From Ramazzottius varieornatus (taxonomy: Eukaryota > Tardigrada > Eutardigrada > Parachela > Ramazzottiidae), in assembly GCA_001949185.1 (NCBI GenBank), contig BDGG01000016.1, positions 852,277-916,276 on the forward strand: a stretch of 64,000 nucleotides of DNA. The letters run 5' to 3'. The notes below the pieces were generated by a model. That model made no database searches. It saw nothing but the letters and a program-made list of their open reading frames with translations, and was not told the origin of the DNA. Every line of letters begins with the position of its first letter. Within the stretch, counting starts at the first letter, position 1. The position numbers were made by a program, and so were the translations under genes. This document shows positions 24,405-36,815 of the stretch, piece by piece.

Positions 24405-25923
24405 ATGGGTAACGAACCTTCAAGCGAAAAGTTGGATAGCTCGATGAAGAAGCAAGCGCCTGCTCCTCCGCCAGTGCCGCCTCGTCCACGAACAGGTATT
24501 TTCCACACCGCGCACTGACGTGATATAACCAGTGTATCAGCACGGCTCACGGCATGGCGTAATGCGCGACTTGATCGGAATGGCCCACTTTATTGGATAT
24601 GACTGACTTCTGGACTTTTTCTGGATCTTATTTTCTTTCTCCGCTTCCAGTGGCTTCAGGACCATTTTCCAATGGAAACACCAACCCTGAGGCACCCCCA
24701 GCGTACGACGATATTTTCGGTCCCTCGCCCAGCTCGACACCACGCAGCTCCATACAGTCCAACAGCGTTTCTCACTCTTCATCCACACAATTCGCAGGTT
24801 GGTTTTTCCTTCTTCCTCTCGTGTTTCGCCAAGTGAAACTAAATGTGTAATTTTCAACAGGCAATGCTTTCCCCACGTCCACATCACAGCAGTTCACAGC
24901 TCAGTCTCCTGTCTCAAATGGACCTTGGAATACGGCTCCCGCGCCACAGAACTTCCCTCCTCATGCGCCGAACTGGCAGAAACAGCAGGAGAAAGAAGAA
25001 CTTCGCATGTGGTTCTCCGCAGTCGATGAGAACAAGTGAATATTTGGATTAAAGCCTTGGGCCCAATTAAACTCCTTGTGTCAACAAGGAACTTGTTTTC
25101 ATATCCTTGTTTGATTTTAGTGACGGTTATATTACCACAGTAGAGCTTCAACACGCTCTGTTGAACGATAACTGGACACCATTCAATATGGACACCATCA
25201 AGATGATGCTGAAAATGTTCGACCGGAATTTCAACGGTAATACATAAAATATATGAGACGTTGACAAATAAATTCACCCAGATCGGAAGTGGCGCACGTT
25301 CTCATTATCGTTGGCTGATGGCGTTCGTCACTTGGGATTGTGATCTGCGTGTTTAAATTTTTGCCGATGTCCTATATCGGAATAATTTTTCCTAATTCCT
25401 TTCCGCCGTTAACGAAGAGATCTCGGCCTGTTCTCAGTTTGAATTTCAACAGATCGGATAGAGTTCGATGAGTTCGCCGGACTCAAACGTTACGTGCAGG
25501 TAAGACCAAAAGGTTCTTCGTCCGTGCACTGTAATTTCAACGATGTGGGTTCGTCTTAGGAATGGAAGAAGATCTTCGACCAGTACGACGACGATCGTTC
25601 GGGCACGATCGACGTTACCGAACTACAGAAAGCATTCCAAGGAATGTCGTTCACATTCTCCCTCGATTTCTGCTCGGCACTATGCCGACGCTTCAGCACT
25701 TCCTCTCCTAACCAAATTAATCTTGACGCCTTCATATACGCTTCCGGTTTGTCCACCATTCGCGATTCGGTACGTACTCATAGGTGACGTTGTGATTGAC
25801 TTTGTGTGTCTCTGTGTTACAGCTATGGTCACTGCCATATCGAAGGACCACGCAAGAGCTGCCAGAGACGGGACCACACTAGAAACCTTTCTGCAAAGAT
25901 GGCTCGCGTCCGGATCGAAGTGA
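24405..25923 (+). CDS. Penta-EF-hand calcium-binding protein (peflin/ALG-2-like) with myristoylation and PPxY motifs
   Basis: Seven exons close in phase: 24405-24495, 24651-24797, 24861-25035, 25121-25236, 25453-25499, 25560-25773 and 25823-25923, giving 296 residues. The N-terminus MGNEPS fits the N-myristoylation consensus (Gly2, Ser6). A Pro/Ser/Asn-rich stretch of about 115 residues with PPPVPPRPR and PPAY follows. Five helix-loop-helix units come next: DENNDGYITTVEL, a DRNFN…RIEFDEF loop, DDDRSGTIDVTEL, then two weaker ones, as in peflin, sorcin and ALG-2. Family members bind membranes or partners such as Sec31 or ESCRT factors when calcium rises. An alternative last-exon phase exists, but the one given restores the family's C-terminal TLETFLQ-like helix. 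Intron 4 holds a hairpin repeat. Confidence 0.85.
25255..25374. repeat. Hairpin repeat, single copy
   Basis: Lies in intron 4 of the PEF gene. Arms are AAGTGGCGCACGTT and GCGTTCGTCACTTGG. Ends are GACGTTGACAAA and TTTGCCGATGTCC. Confidence 0.75.
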
Positions 25924-25924
25924 G

Positions 25925-27087
25925 ACCAATTTTGCCGTGCAGCTGACAAAATGTACAGACTGATCTTCGATACCTTCGCAGTTTACAGTAGCTCATCTAA
26001 TCGCTCTTCCATAGCTCAGTTTCCCCTTGCCCAGATTTTGGTTATTTTCAAGTTTTGTACGTTTGACGTTTCAGTTTTCTGGGTCCATTCCCCTCAAATT
26101 TCATAGCCGGTATTTCTGATTTTCGAAATCAAACTTTCACGATGTTCATATTGTGCCGAAGGCCAAGATAGAACAAGCATACTTTTGAAAAACTTTTCTC
26201 TTATGCTAAAATTTCGACTGATGTGTCGAAGAACGAGTACCCAGCTTCGCATCAGGTCTTGGATTCGGGAGACCGAGATACAGGCCGACCGGTGCCAGTG
26301 GTTGATGCCTGTTTCAGACGAATGCAAAAACTGTCCGTGAATACAGTACTGCAAAATGAGCTTCGGGAACACCACCGGAATCTCCTAGATGATAACGAAG
26401 GATGGAAAGGCTTCTTCCCTGCTACTGCTATTTACGTAACGTCTAAACCATATCCTCCTTGTTGGCAAACTCAGCTATCGAGAAGACTTCTTCGTGCCTG
26501 AAACCAATTCAAATGCATGGACGGAGGATGACGGTCAGGGGCCCTGCAAAACTGACTTTTATCGTACCAGCACTCGCCACTTTTTTTGTCAATAATTGAG
26601 ATCAGATTGTCATCAGATCCTACAGTGGGATTTTGTTTTGGTTTTTATGGCACACCGTTCGGCGATCTCTGATGGCGGACTTGAGGGGGAAATGTCATAA
26701 AGGAGGCTTTCCGAATGATTGCTGATTACTAGTTACTACTAGTACACGCACAACTGGAAATTATGGGGCCAGTAAAAATTATGGGACCAGGCGGCAAAAT
26801 GGAAATTCAAACGTAGAAAAGTGTCCAAAAGTGCATTACTATGAATTGGTCACGTACATATGTGCTTCCGTACCGCCGTAGCGAAAAGGCCTGGTCCCAT
26901 AGTTTTTACTGGCCCCATAATTTTCCGGCGTGCGTGTAGTTTAATCCTTTCCGTTGTGAAAATTTTTATGTAGATCCGGAGGATGGACTTTTCTCTGATT
27001 GTCCTCTTGATTGCAGAATGCTAATCTCTGAGATCTGAGCTACCCTACTAGAATCTAGGAACGATCTGGAGGAAGGGTCGGCTCAGC
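25925..27087. other. Intergenic segment with an inverted-repeat element
   Basis: Nothing coding is supported. The foldback element at 26743-26938 is described separately. Confidence 0.4.
26743..26938. mobile_element. MITE-like foldback element, about 50-bp terminal inverted repeats
   Basis: The left arm (26743-26791) contains ATGGGGCCAGTAAAAA and ATGGGACCAGG. The right arm (26889-26938) contains the reverse complements CCTGGTCCCAT and TTTTTACTGGCCCCAT. Both ends finish in TACACGCAC / GTGCGTGTA. The arms differ at only a few sites. About 97 bp of unrelated sequence lies between them and no coding capacity is present. The left flank is rich in CTAGT/ACTAG. A clear target-site duplication was not identified. 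The superfamily is unknown. Confidence 0.75.
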
Positions 27088-28908
27088 ATGACCATGGTCG
27101 CGAGTGATGGATATCAGTCGATCGACCACAAGAATCTGTACAGCTACCTGACGACTCTTCCCAGCAGCATGCTGGAGAATCTCTACAAGCATCCCAACCC
27201 CTGCCTCTGCATGGCCATCTTCCGCGATCTGGTTCCGATGGCGCAGAAATTCGTCCTTCGACAACTATTTATCGATCAAGTTCTACCCAAGTCCGCTCTC
27301 CTAGCGTGGATCACTCCTGACGGCCGGAAAGATCACGACGACGCCGTCCGGCTTCTGATTGAGCTGAGAATATGGAGTGAAGCACCGTCGTCGGCTGGTC
27401 TGATGGGGTGGAAGCTCAACGAACATTTTCGAAAAGGCATCCAAGCCGTCGTCGTTGGTGGTGGACCATCGTGGGGCGGAGATGTTACGCCAACAGCGGA
27501 AGAAACAACTCCAGTGTACGATTAAACTATTTGGCCTAAGACTAACTCAAGTTTCTTCATGGTTGGTCATACGCTTTTATTTGTGCCCGCAAGCCGCATC
27601 GCAGACGACTGTTAATTTTGTACCCAACGGCCAACTATAGGATGAAGGTCTTGAATTTCCTGTCTTCTTCCAACGTTTCCTTGATTGCACGTTCTTTACG
27701 ATATGTGTCTTATTCTTCTTCTTGTAGAGACGTTGCTTTCCTCGAGAAGTATGCAAGGGATCAATGGGAGCACGTCCTACATTACCTAGCCGGACTAAAG
27801 ACGCGACAGACAGCTTCGCATGTTGTGGACGTATTGGCCACGGCTGGACTTGTTAGAGGGTACGATCACTAAAAGAAACCTTCGAAAACATATTTTTAAA
27901 CTTCTTCTGTACATAAACGAATATTCGTGGGTTGTATGTCGCAGTATCTTACAGGGGCAACGAGAGAGATGGCGGCATAACACAGAACGGCTTCCGGTTC
28001 TTACTGATGGACACGCCGAGTCAAGTCTGGCGATTCGTCCTGTCGTACCTACAAACCACCCAGAAATGGAACATGGATCTCATCGAGTGTATTTCGTTCA
28101 TTTTCCAACTGAGCTTCTCTCAAACTGGAAAGGTTAGAATTTACTTTAGGTTTCTCAGTGGTACATATGTATCTCGTGTGTTTTACGAATGTGGATTTCT
28201 TACAGCATTATTCGTCCAGTGGGTTCTCCGATAACCAGATGAAAATGCTGCAGCATTTCCGTGATTACGGACTAGTCTACATGAGAAGCGGGAAAAGACC
28301 TTCTTCGAGGTTCTACCCTACGAATCTCGTCATGAACCTCAGCGGTGGCGCAAGCTCCACGAACGCGAGCTTCGCAGAAGGATACATCGTCGTGGAGACG
28401 AACTATCGAATTATAGCGTATACCGACTCTCCGCTGAAAATAGCTGTCGTCAGTTATTTTTCCGAGATGTTATACCGGTAAGAAGAGCGGTCTTTGGTTC
28501 GGCGATGTTTTTCTAAAGTGTTTTAGTGTTAGGTTTCCCAATTTGGCCATCGGGATCCTGACGCGCGAAAGTATTCGCAATGCATTGGCGAAAGGTATTA
28601 CAGCCGACGAAATTATCCGCTTCTTGCGGATGCATGCTCATCCGCAAATGCGGGAGAGCAGTCCAATCCTGCCCAGCACTCTGACCGATCAAATAAAGCT
28701 GTGGGAGATGGAGCGGGCCCGCTTTGAGTTCACCGACGGGGTCCTCTACAACCAGATCAACAGCGTCAAGGACTACGAGCTTTTACGCAATTATGCAAAT
28801 GACCTGGGAGTTAATGTGTTGAGTAACAACGATAAACGACTCCTGGTGGTAACCACCGAAGGTCATGTGCCCGTCAGGGCTTTTTGGAAACGTCAGAAAA
28901 AAGAATGA
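27088..28908 (+). CDS. GTF2H4: TFIIH core subunit p52 (GTF2H4/Tfb2)
   Basis: Five exons close in phase: 27088-27515, 27728-27859, 27955-28132, 28206-28477 and 28533-28908, giving 461 residues. Human p52 has 462. The protein is part of the TFIIH core used in transcription initiation and nucleotide-excision repair, where it contacts and stimulates the XPB ATPase. Conserved blocks run the full length: [102 protein letters not shown] and the C-terminal RAFWKRQKK. It appears intact. A polyadenylation signal AATAAA lies at 29057-29062. Confidence 0.96.
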
Positions 28909-29826
28909 GCGTGAGTGACGTTATAACTCATCGCTTTTGAGTATTTTACTACCTGTTGTCAGCCTCCATTGCTCTGTGATACAGTTTTTACTTTGTCTTT
29001 GTCTTCTGCGAACCCACTGTCGCGACTTTCTGCTTGTGGAAAACATGCATCGCGCTAATAAAGAAGGAACTTATGTCAAAAAGAGGCCAGACCTGGCTTT
29101 CGAACTCTTATCACATGTGAGCTCCACCCACCACGATATTCGGAGTGCTCACCAGGTTTGTGCTGTCCAATAGAGCTCAGGCACCTTGTTAAGGTAGCCA
29201 GATTGAGTCTACCTCTATGTCACGTGGTACAGCGGGCGGGCATTCAACATTTTCGTGGCACGTGACGATGACGTCAAACATCAGCACAGCCCTGACAATC
29301 GGGATCCTATTTGCATCTCATACGAATGCTACGGCAGCAGTTTCGATCGACCGCTTTGCAAAACACTTTGCAAGCTCACAGCCTTCCTTGTGTAAACAAT
29401 GCGTATGGAGAGATCAGTGGTACCAAACGCAATTTTGAAGAAATCCCTCCATTGAAGACGCTCCATCACGGGATATCTTGTTACACAGAAGGAGGTCGCA
29501 AGGCGGTGGAAACAAACGTGGAGCAATAATTTGATGTGCCCTGCCCATCGATCACGCCATCCGTCTGCTCGTACATCTCCCCCGTCTAGCACTCGCATCA
29601 CGAGGAATCATCTCTGTTCGGTAGGTCAAGTTCTCCGTAAAGACGCTTTGTACCGATTTTGTCGTTTCCATCGACCGTGTAATTACTTGTCCAAGTTCCC
29701 GAGAGAGCCTAATTATCATACGAATCTTCTAATTTGTTTTCAGGTTCGAAATCTTCGAACTTTGATTCGGACTGATCAAGGAAAAGCCGTCAATCATCCA
29801 AGTTTGCATAGTCATCGTCTCGGACC
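28909..29826. promoter_or_regulatory. 3' UTR of GTF2H4 and upstream region of ACSL
   Basis: Contains the AATAAA at 29057 for the upstream gene and presumably the promoter of the ACSL gene. A TGACGTCA-like site (GATGACGTCAAAC, near 29268) is visible. No coding exon is supported. Boundaries are inferred. Confidence 0.35.
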
Positions 29827-32800
29827 ATGGAGGATCTTATTCCCTCAGTCAGCCTCGGAGCTGCCGCGACCATCGCCACTGCCGCTGGTCTTGCATATTA
29901 CTGCCTAACTTCCCAGGAGGAACCAGCGCACACAGTCGTTCCCGTCGATGATCAATCCGTTGCTGTGGACGTGAGAACTTTACGGTTCGGAAGAGTGATC
30001 ACATGCCTGATGGTTCTTGTCTGTTCTTCTAGGGTAATCCGCATATCCGCGCTTCCAAATTAGTACCTCCTGGGACCTTTGTCGAGTATATGTACGAGGA
30101 TACTAAGACGCTTTATGAGTCCTTCCAACGAGGCTTGAGACAGTCGAAGAATGGCCCATGTTTGGGATATCGTCCCGGTGGGAAGGGCGCTTACGAATGG
30201 ATCAGTTATAAGGAGATGTTCGAACGCGCCTCGTATATTGGCTCGGCTTTGATACGAAAAGGCGTGAAAGCGGACAACTCCACATGTGTCGGCGTGTTTT
30301 CCAGAAATCGACCAGAAGTACGACGATTATTTTTGCGTAAGGTATTCTGAGATATGTTTCGATGATTACTTTTTCCAGTGGATCATTACGGAAGTGGGGT
30401 TGTACTCCTATTCCATGGTGGTTGTCCCGATCTACGATACTTTGGGCAAAGAAGCATGCAGCCACATTATTTATCAAGCGGAGATTTCTGCGGTGATTTG
30501 CGATCGGAATGAGCAAGCGTTGATCTTGGTCAGACTGGCCGAATCCACACCAGTGCTGAAATACATCATCATTATGGACCAAGCCTCTGATGAGCTGCTA
30601 GCGGAATGCAAAAAAGCAAGAATTGAGCTGTGCCAGTTTGACGATATGCTAAAACTTGGCAAAGAGCATCTCGTTCCTGTTAAAGTAAGCTAATTTCTTC
30701 CATCATTCCTCAAAACCAGAGGGAAGCTCGGCAAACAAACTCGATCCGATTGTTTCCCTAGTGGCGCACTTTTCTAGCCGATAACACTGCGGTCGTACGC
30801 CACTTGATACGAACTTGCCTAGCTTCCAAAATTCAAACGTTTGCTGGCGTCGTTTAAAATATTACTGTTCATTTTTAGCCCTCGAAACCTGACGATATTG
30901 CCACGATCTGCTACACGAGCGGTACGACCGGAACTCCGAAAGGAGTGATGCTAACGCACAAGAATGTGATCGCCGCTGTTAGCGCCACAAAAATGCAGAT
31001 CACGGTGGAAGTTGGTCCGAAACAAGACGACTGCATGATATCGTTTCTTCCACTCAGCCACATGCTTGTAAGTGGTACGGAGTACTTCAAATGTTCTGAG
31101 TATTCTTATTGAAGTTTTCTACGAGTCCACTGAATCAGTTTGTGTTTTTCCTTTTGTAGGAACGTTGCTGCGAGGTTCGTGAGTACACTCCTTTTGTTTT
31201 CTTGCGCGAATATTTTCTGTTGTTAGACTTCAAAGAAAAAAGCGGTCCAGGCATGAGGGTACACAGTTCGAGAGACAAACTATGGCTTTGGGCAAAGGTG
31301 TCAAAACATCTAGATGAACGTAATGAGCTTTGATGGTTATCCAACTTGTCGTTCAGATGGTAGACGACATTTAGAATAACCACCAGGGAAAAGACGTCTT
31401 GATCGCTTTCAGTTGTGCACGTGAGTAGCCTAATTAGACCCTACACTAGCAACTTCTGCTCGTTCTCCAGACTGCTGTCTACATGGAAGGAGGCAAGGTC
31501 GGCTTCTACAGCGGCGATATCAAGAAGCTGAATGAAGACATGCAGGCGCTGCGGCCGACGTGCGCCGCTGTGGTTCCCCGGTTGCTGAACCGCATCAATG
31601 ACACGGTCCATGGCAAGGTCAAGGGTTCTTGGCTGAAGCAAACGATTCTCAACGTTGGTGTCTGGTTCAAAGAGCGGGATCTGTACAAGTGAGTACATAC
31701 TATACCCATACAATATGGAAAATACTGTAGAAAATTGGATCGTTACCTCTTCTTCTGTACGATTACCTGCAAAATCTAGAAAACTTCTAGGTCAAGACAC
31801 ATGATTGAAACTGAAGTCACGTCGATGGTGTTTTACTGCTTTTCGTTTCTGTGTTTTAGTCGTGTGATCACCAAGTCCACATTCTGGGATCGACTCATCT
31901 TCAAGAAGGTCCAGGCGCAGATGGGCGGCCAGATGCGGTTCATGATTGTCGGAAGCGCTCCACTGTCGCCCAGTGTAAGTTGTCCCACGAAGTCTGCTGG
32001 TTGGATTCCACTATGTATAACTTCTAACACGCGATGGTTGAAGCTGAACGGTTGGTTTTCCAGGTTATGAGGTTCTGCCGAGTGGCGTTGGGTTGTTCGC
32101 TTATGGAAGGATATGGGCAAACGGAGTGTGTGGCCCCTTGTTCTATCAACATCCATGGCGACATCAATCCCGGTAAGATCGAATTTCGAAGTGTGCTTTC
32201 GATTTCCGTTCAACAGCCAGTTTTCGAGTGGAAATCATCCCCAATGCTTCTCTTGGTTTAGATGATATGGAAGGCACAAGTGGGCATGTGGGTCCTCCCA
32301 TTCCCTGTTCCGTCATCAAGCTGTGCGACGTCCCGGAAATGAATCTGGTTCCTGAACGCGACGGACTTGGCGAAGTAAGGTCGACCGGGGATGACTGAGA
32401 TCAGTTTGTTAGTGTTTGCCGATGATGAGAACAAGTCTGAGGCAGTGGCGTGTTTCGTTCGTCGTAGATTTGCGTGAAGGGCACGAACATATTCATAGGC
32501 TACTTCAAGGAACCCGAGAAGACTCGCGAGGTCCTCGATGACGAAGGCTGGTTACACACCGGTGACATTGGTCGGTGGTCTCGCAATGGCTGTCTGCGGA
32601 TAGTCGACCGAAAAAAGCACATCTTCAAGCTGTCACAGGGCGAATATATCGCTCCGGAAAAGATTGAATCGGTATATGTCAAGAATGCCTGTGTCAACCA
32701 GATATACGTGTACGGCGACAGCCTCAAGGTAATGTCTGCTTCCCTTGATTGTCCCTAAGATCGAAGTGCTAGTTGGAGTGTATAACTGACACCGGTCCTC

Positions 32801-33447
32801 CTTCCAACAGTCCGTTCTAATCGGTATTGTGGTACCGGAAGAGACTGTCCTCCAAAGATGGGCCTCCGGTGAAGGCATCGAAGGGACCTTCGCCCAGCTT
32901 TGTAGTAATCCGAAGACAAAGGAGATGTTGATGAAAGAACTGGGGAAGGAAGCCAAAGCAGCTGGACTTCATTCCTTTGAGCAGGTGAACAATTTTTCCA
33001 GGTGTTTGTTGGAAATGGAGATAACTGGAACCGTGGCAAAAACATTCTCCACGAGATCGTTTTTTTGAACGGCGGATACTATAAGCTAGTAACAATGAAA
33101 ACTTGCGCCACTTGGGAAAACAACGAAACTCAACACATCGTTTTTCCGCGTGGCGCAGGGTTCCAGCCAGAAACACTGGATACGTGCGCCACTTGGAAAA
33201 ATAATGTTGCTGAGTTGGTTTGCCGCGTTCCCAGCTCAGAATAAACACCCTCTCCGGTTGGGAATTCGCCGAGATACGGATATGGGGTCTAATCACTCGG
33301 TGCTCACAGGTCAAAGATCTGCTTGTAATACCCGAGCCATTCTCCATTGAGAACGACATGCTTACTCCGACGCTAAAGACGAAGCGCAATGTTATCAAGA
33401 AAAATTTCCAAAAGCAGCTCGACGATCTGTATTCCAAGTTTGATTAG
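29827..33447 (+). CDS. ACSL: Long-chain acyl-CoA synthetase (ACSL1/5/6-like)
   Basis: Twelve exons close in phase: 29827-29970, 30033-30317, 30379-30684, 30879-31067, 31160-31174, 31471-31688, 31860-31974, 32064-32172, 32262-32374, 32468-32728, 32811-32984 and 33310-33447, giving 688 residues. Human ACSL1 has 698. The enzyme activates long-chain fatty acids to acyl-CoA at the ER or mitochondrial outer membrane. It has an N-terminal hydrophobic anchor ([18 protein letters not shown]). The AMP-binding P-loop is [12 protein letters not shown], then [14 protein letters not shown] and GWLHTGDIG. The ACSL signature continues through [24 protein letters not shown]. Exon 5 is only 15 nt and encodes ERCCE, matching the conserved stretch after LPLAHMF. 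Introns 3 and 11 hold hairpin repeats, the latter a dimer. Confidence 0.96.
30721..30830. repeat. Hairpin repeat, single copy
   Basis: Lies in ACSL intron 3. Arms are TAGTGGCGCACTT and GTACGCCACTTGA. The left end is CTCGGCAAACAAAC. Confidence 0.75.
33045..33234. repeat. Hairpin repeat, dimer (one half partial)
   Basis: Lies in ACSL intron 11. The first half keeps only a right arm (AACTTGCGCCACTTGG). The second is complete (GTGGCGCAGG / ACGTGCGCCACTTGG) and ends TTTGCCGCGTTCCCA. Confidence 0.75.
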
Positions 33448-33812
33448 ATGTCAGGCAGCTAAGATATCCACAAGTTCCTCGTTTCCAAGTGGTGATAATG
33501 CTTACCTCTCCGCGCGTGCGCAACTTTCGGTTCTCGTCGAGTTCCTACCTGGTTGTTTCCAGGTGACCTCTCGCAGCTATATCTCACTGGCGACTACCTT
33601 CAATAATCTAATTTATTTCTAATTCATTGTTTCGTTGTTTGATGGAAATGATAAAATCTCTCTCCTTCGGCTTTCTTTCTCCGTTATTGAATCTTGACAA
33701 TGCACATTGACCATCTCCAACTTATTTTGATTCTTGCTTGAGGTTACTTTTGACTTTGTTGTTTAGTGTTGCAACGTGGGTATGATAAAGTGGAGTGGTT
33801 TGAGACGGAAGA

Positions 33813-34017
33813 AATGTTGGCAAATGAATTCTTCCGAATCGTTTTCCCAAGTGGCGCACGGTCTCGGCCACCAAAACTGAGATTGTGCGCCGCTTGGAAA
33901 AACAAACAAAGTCGACCAGATCGCTTTGCAAGCGGCGCACAGTCTCCCCACACTATTAGTGAAAACGTGCGCCACCTGAGATGTCGATTTGGGCAGAGTC
34001 GTTCGCCGACGTCCCAA
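33813..34017. repeat. Hairpin repeat, complete dimer
   Basis: Lies downstream of ACSL. There is one pair of outer ends (ATGTTGGCAAATGAATTC, GTTCGCCGACGTCCCA) around two inner palindromes (AAGTGGCGCACGG/TTGTGCGCCGCTTGG and AAGCGGCGCACAG/ACGTGCGCCACCTG). The cleanest dimer in the window. Confidence 0.85.
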
Positions 34018-36639
34018 ACCATGTGAATGAATTAGCGGGTTTAGTGGGTGTTTTGACATGAGAGTCATGTTGCATTAGCGCCAGCGTGTGGCGGGCAGGA
34101 AGCCCAAAGTCCCAGCGTGGGGTCGATTACACGAACTCCCGGAGTCCAGGTACAATGGGCAGTAAGGCTTGGCAATAACAGGGAATTGCTCAGTGATCAA
34201 AGCCTAATTACCTACTGATCGCTGCGATTACCACAGATAAAAGAAGCCTGCGCAGTATGGCTGCCGCGCAATCGCCTTTTCATTGGAAAGACCCTGATTA
34301 CCTCCGCGAGGCTTTGGCTGACCCCATAAGCATGTTTCCCTTACGACAACTGAGATTTCATGACACCAACCAACAACGTTTCTGGCTCACGAATCTGTCA
34401 TTCGAGTTCTACACGTATTGTAGAGAAATGTCAAATAGCACAGGTTTCCCCACTGCGCATTCAAGCTGTCCTGGATTTCAAACCAAAAAAATCCCTGCTG
34501 CACAATGTCAGGAGGAGATTTAGAACAATCTGGCGGTTTTAACTCGGCTATACAATGAAAGTTGTATCTTTTTTTTCAAAAACTATCGACGGTTCGTGAA
34601 CCGCCCTTCACAAGACCTTGACGAGAGAAATCTCACCAGTATTTCAGTCGATGCATGGTTTCGCTTCGCGTAATGGCAGGTATTTCAACCCGCAGGCGTT
34701 AAATGGAAGTCTAGGCACTTGGGATGAAATGAAGAAAAGAAAAGATAACTCGATGGTAAAGCTAATTGTGGAGCAATGGAATCGTGAAAATGGTCGCGAC
34801 CTGTCTTTGGCCAAAGAGATACAGTTGGCGCCTGTGGACTTTTCGCTTGATTTCTCTTGCTTGCTGACGCAGCGGGACATTTCGCGAACAATATCCATGC
34901 TCAAGCCGCCTATTCACCTCAGTCAAAGGCAATGAAAATTCTTCCCGGAAGAATCCACCGATCAGAAGGCTGAAGTCGCCTGTACTTGTGTAATTGTATG
35001 GTTGATTGGTTGAATCTGAGCAGTCTGAAGGATTCAACGCAGTCGGCCAGACTGCCTACGCCTACTCGATTAGGTACCTGCGTGACTGAGAGTAGGTTCT
35101 TCGCCTACGAGCTAATTGCATTTTGGTTTGCCGCCGATGGTTGTGTACGCACTTCAAAAATATTTGCAAGGAATAGAAATGAAGTGTCGTTCTTGTTGAT
35201 GCGTGATAGTGCCAATGATTACACGGACAGTGGATCAATCAGTTGTGGAATAAGAAATCCCCCGCTGTGGCGGATTAATAAAGGAGTGCAGCCAGTACTT
35301 ATAAAGATGAAAAATCATGCAGCGGAAAATTAGTCGGGAATCTGTTTGGATGGGGTGCCGGGCAGCCGTTCGCTCTTCCGTGCCTTGTATCCCCAATCGT
35401 GTTTTAATGCCGAGCTTGTGCAAACACAGCCCATGTAATCCTCGGTGACTTTCATTGTCCTTTAATGACTATTCCAAACACTCATCTCGCCGCCTGCCAT
35501 TATCCATATCACTCACTTTGTCATAACCCATCTCCATTGCGTAAACTACATCTGCATGCAGAATTGATAGATTTGTAATTATTACCTGGAAGATCAACAG
35601 AAACAATGGTCGGCGATCGTAGGAAAAACTCCAGGCACAGTATTCTGTAGAAAAACCTCGAATTCCCTTCTCTTCGTCCAACTGTTGTGCTGAAGTTCTA
35701 ATGTGTTGTATCCGTACTTAATATTGTTCTCCCATGTTAACGACTTGTGTTTTTTATGCTGGAGTGTCGGTACAACGAGTCGGACAGTTCGAATGAAGGT
35801 TTCAAAAGATGTACTCGTGGGCTGGTGCGTTGGCTTTATATTAGACTATAGCGCGTAAAATCGTGGCTGCGAACGTCTTGAGATTTGGTAATCTTGGGTA
35901 CTTCCGGGCCCGGCGGTAGAATATCGTCATACACTGTACGTGTTACGGTGACAGGTTGTTGACAGGTCACGGTGATCCCGATCTCAATTAGCGAAGGAAA
36001 CTGGCTGGAGCATTCTTAAGTCGTGGAGCGCTCTTTAAAGGTTACATTTCATGGTGATGAGCGGCGGAAATGGAAGGAAGGAAAAAGTGGAAAGCGATTG
36101 AATTTCAATCACTCTCAATCAAAAGCAAATGATAGCGGCCGTAACTGGAAGCTCTTTAGTCGATGAGCTTCTTGGCCGTAAAGAGTCGATAGAGTCCTCT
36201 TTTTAGGAGAAGTAATGAAAGCGGAGATTCGCCTCTTTGGCTCCCGCCATCATGATCCCATAAGGGACGGTGCATTATGGATGATTAACTACTTTGCAGC
36301 TCTGATTTCAGCCACGGCACGCATGCCAAAGCCAGCGGAGGAAGATGAAACCCGAAGCTAACTATTGCCACGGGACTTGTCAGGTCAAGAGAAGTAAAAA
36401 TTAATCTTTATTTTCTAGTGATTCGCTGTTTAGCTAAGCGCTGCTGACTACCAACATCGGCTCCGCTGGATTATCAACTAGCGAATTACGTGGCTGCGGG
36501 ATCAATCGAGTAGGAGCAATGGCCCTACTAATGGCCTGTAAAGGGGCTGTTGATTGCTCTCTTCTCCCACGCACCCGTCCGAATGATAGACGGAGTAGGC
36601 GTATTGTACCTACTGGGAGTTACCGCGTGGGAATATGCA

Positions 36640-36815
36640 GGCCAGTCTCCCAAGTTGCGCACGTTCTCAATGTTGTTGGCCAGATGCCTGCTCCACATGA
36701 AAAAACTCTAAATTTCTGTTCTAGTTTGTTTGTCAAGTGCCGCACGCATCCAGCCAACATTACTAAAACCGTGCGCCACTTGGAAATAATCTTGTCGATC
36801 TGTTTGGCAGGCTAC
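36640..36815. repeat. Hairpin repeat, dimer, partly decayed
   Basis: Intergenic. AAGTTGCGCACGTT on the left half, then AAGTGCCGCACG and CCGTGCGCCACTTGG. The right end is GTTTGGCAGGC. Confidence 0.65.

Noticed and set aside
34257-34938. Open frames that might be a small gene downstream of ACSL
   Set aside because: No family motif, no convincing splice sites linking them, and composition like the surrounding non-coding DNA.
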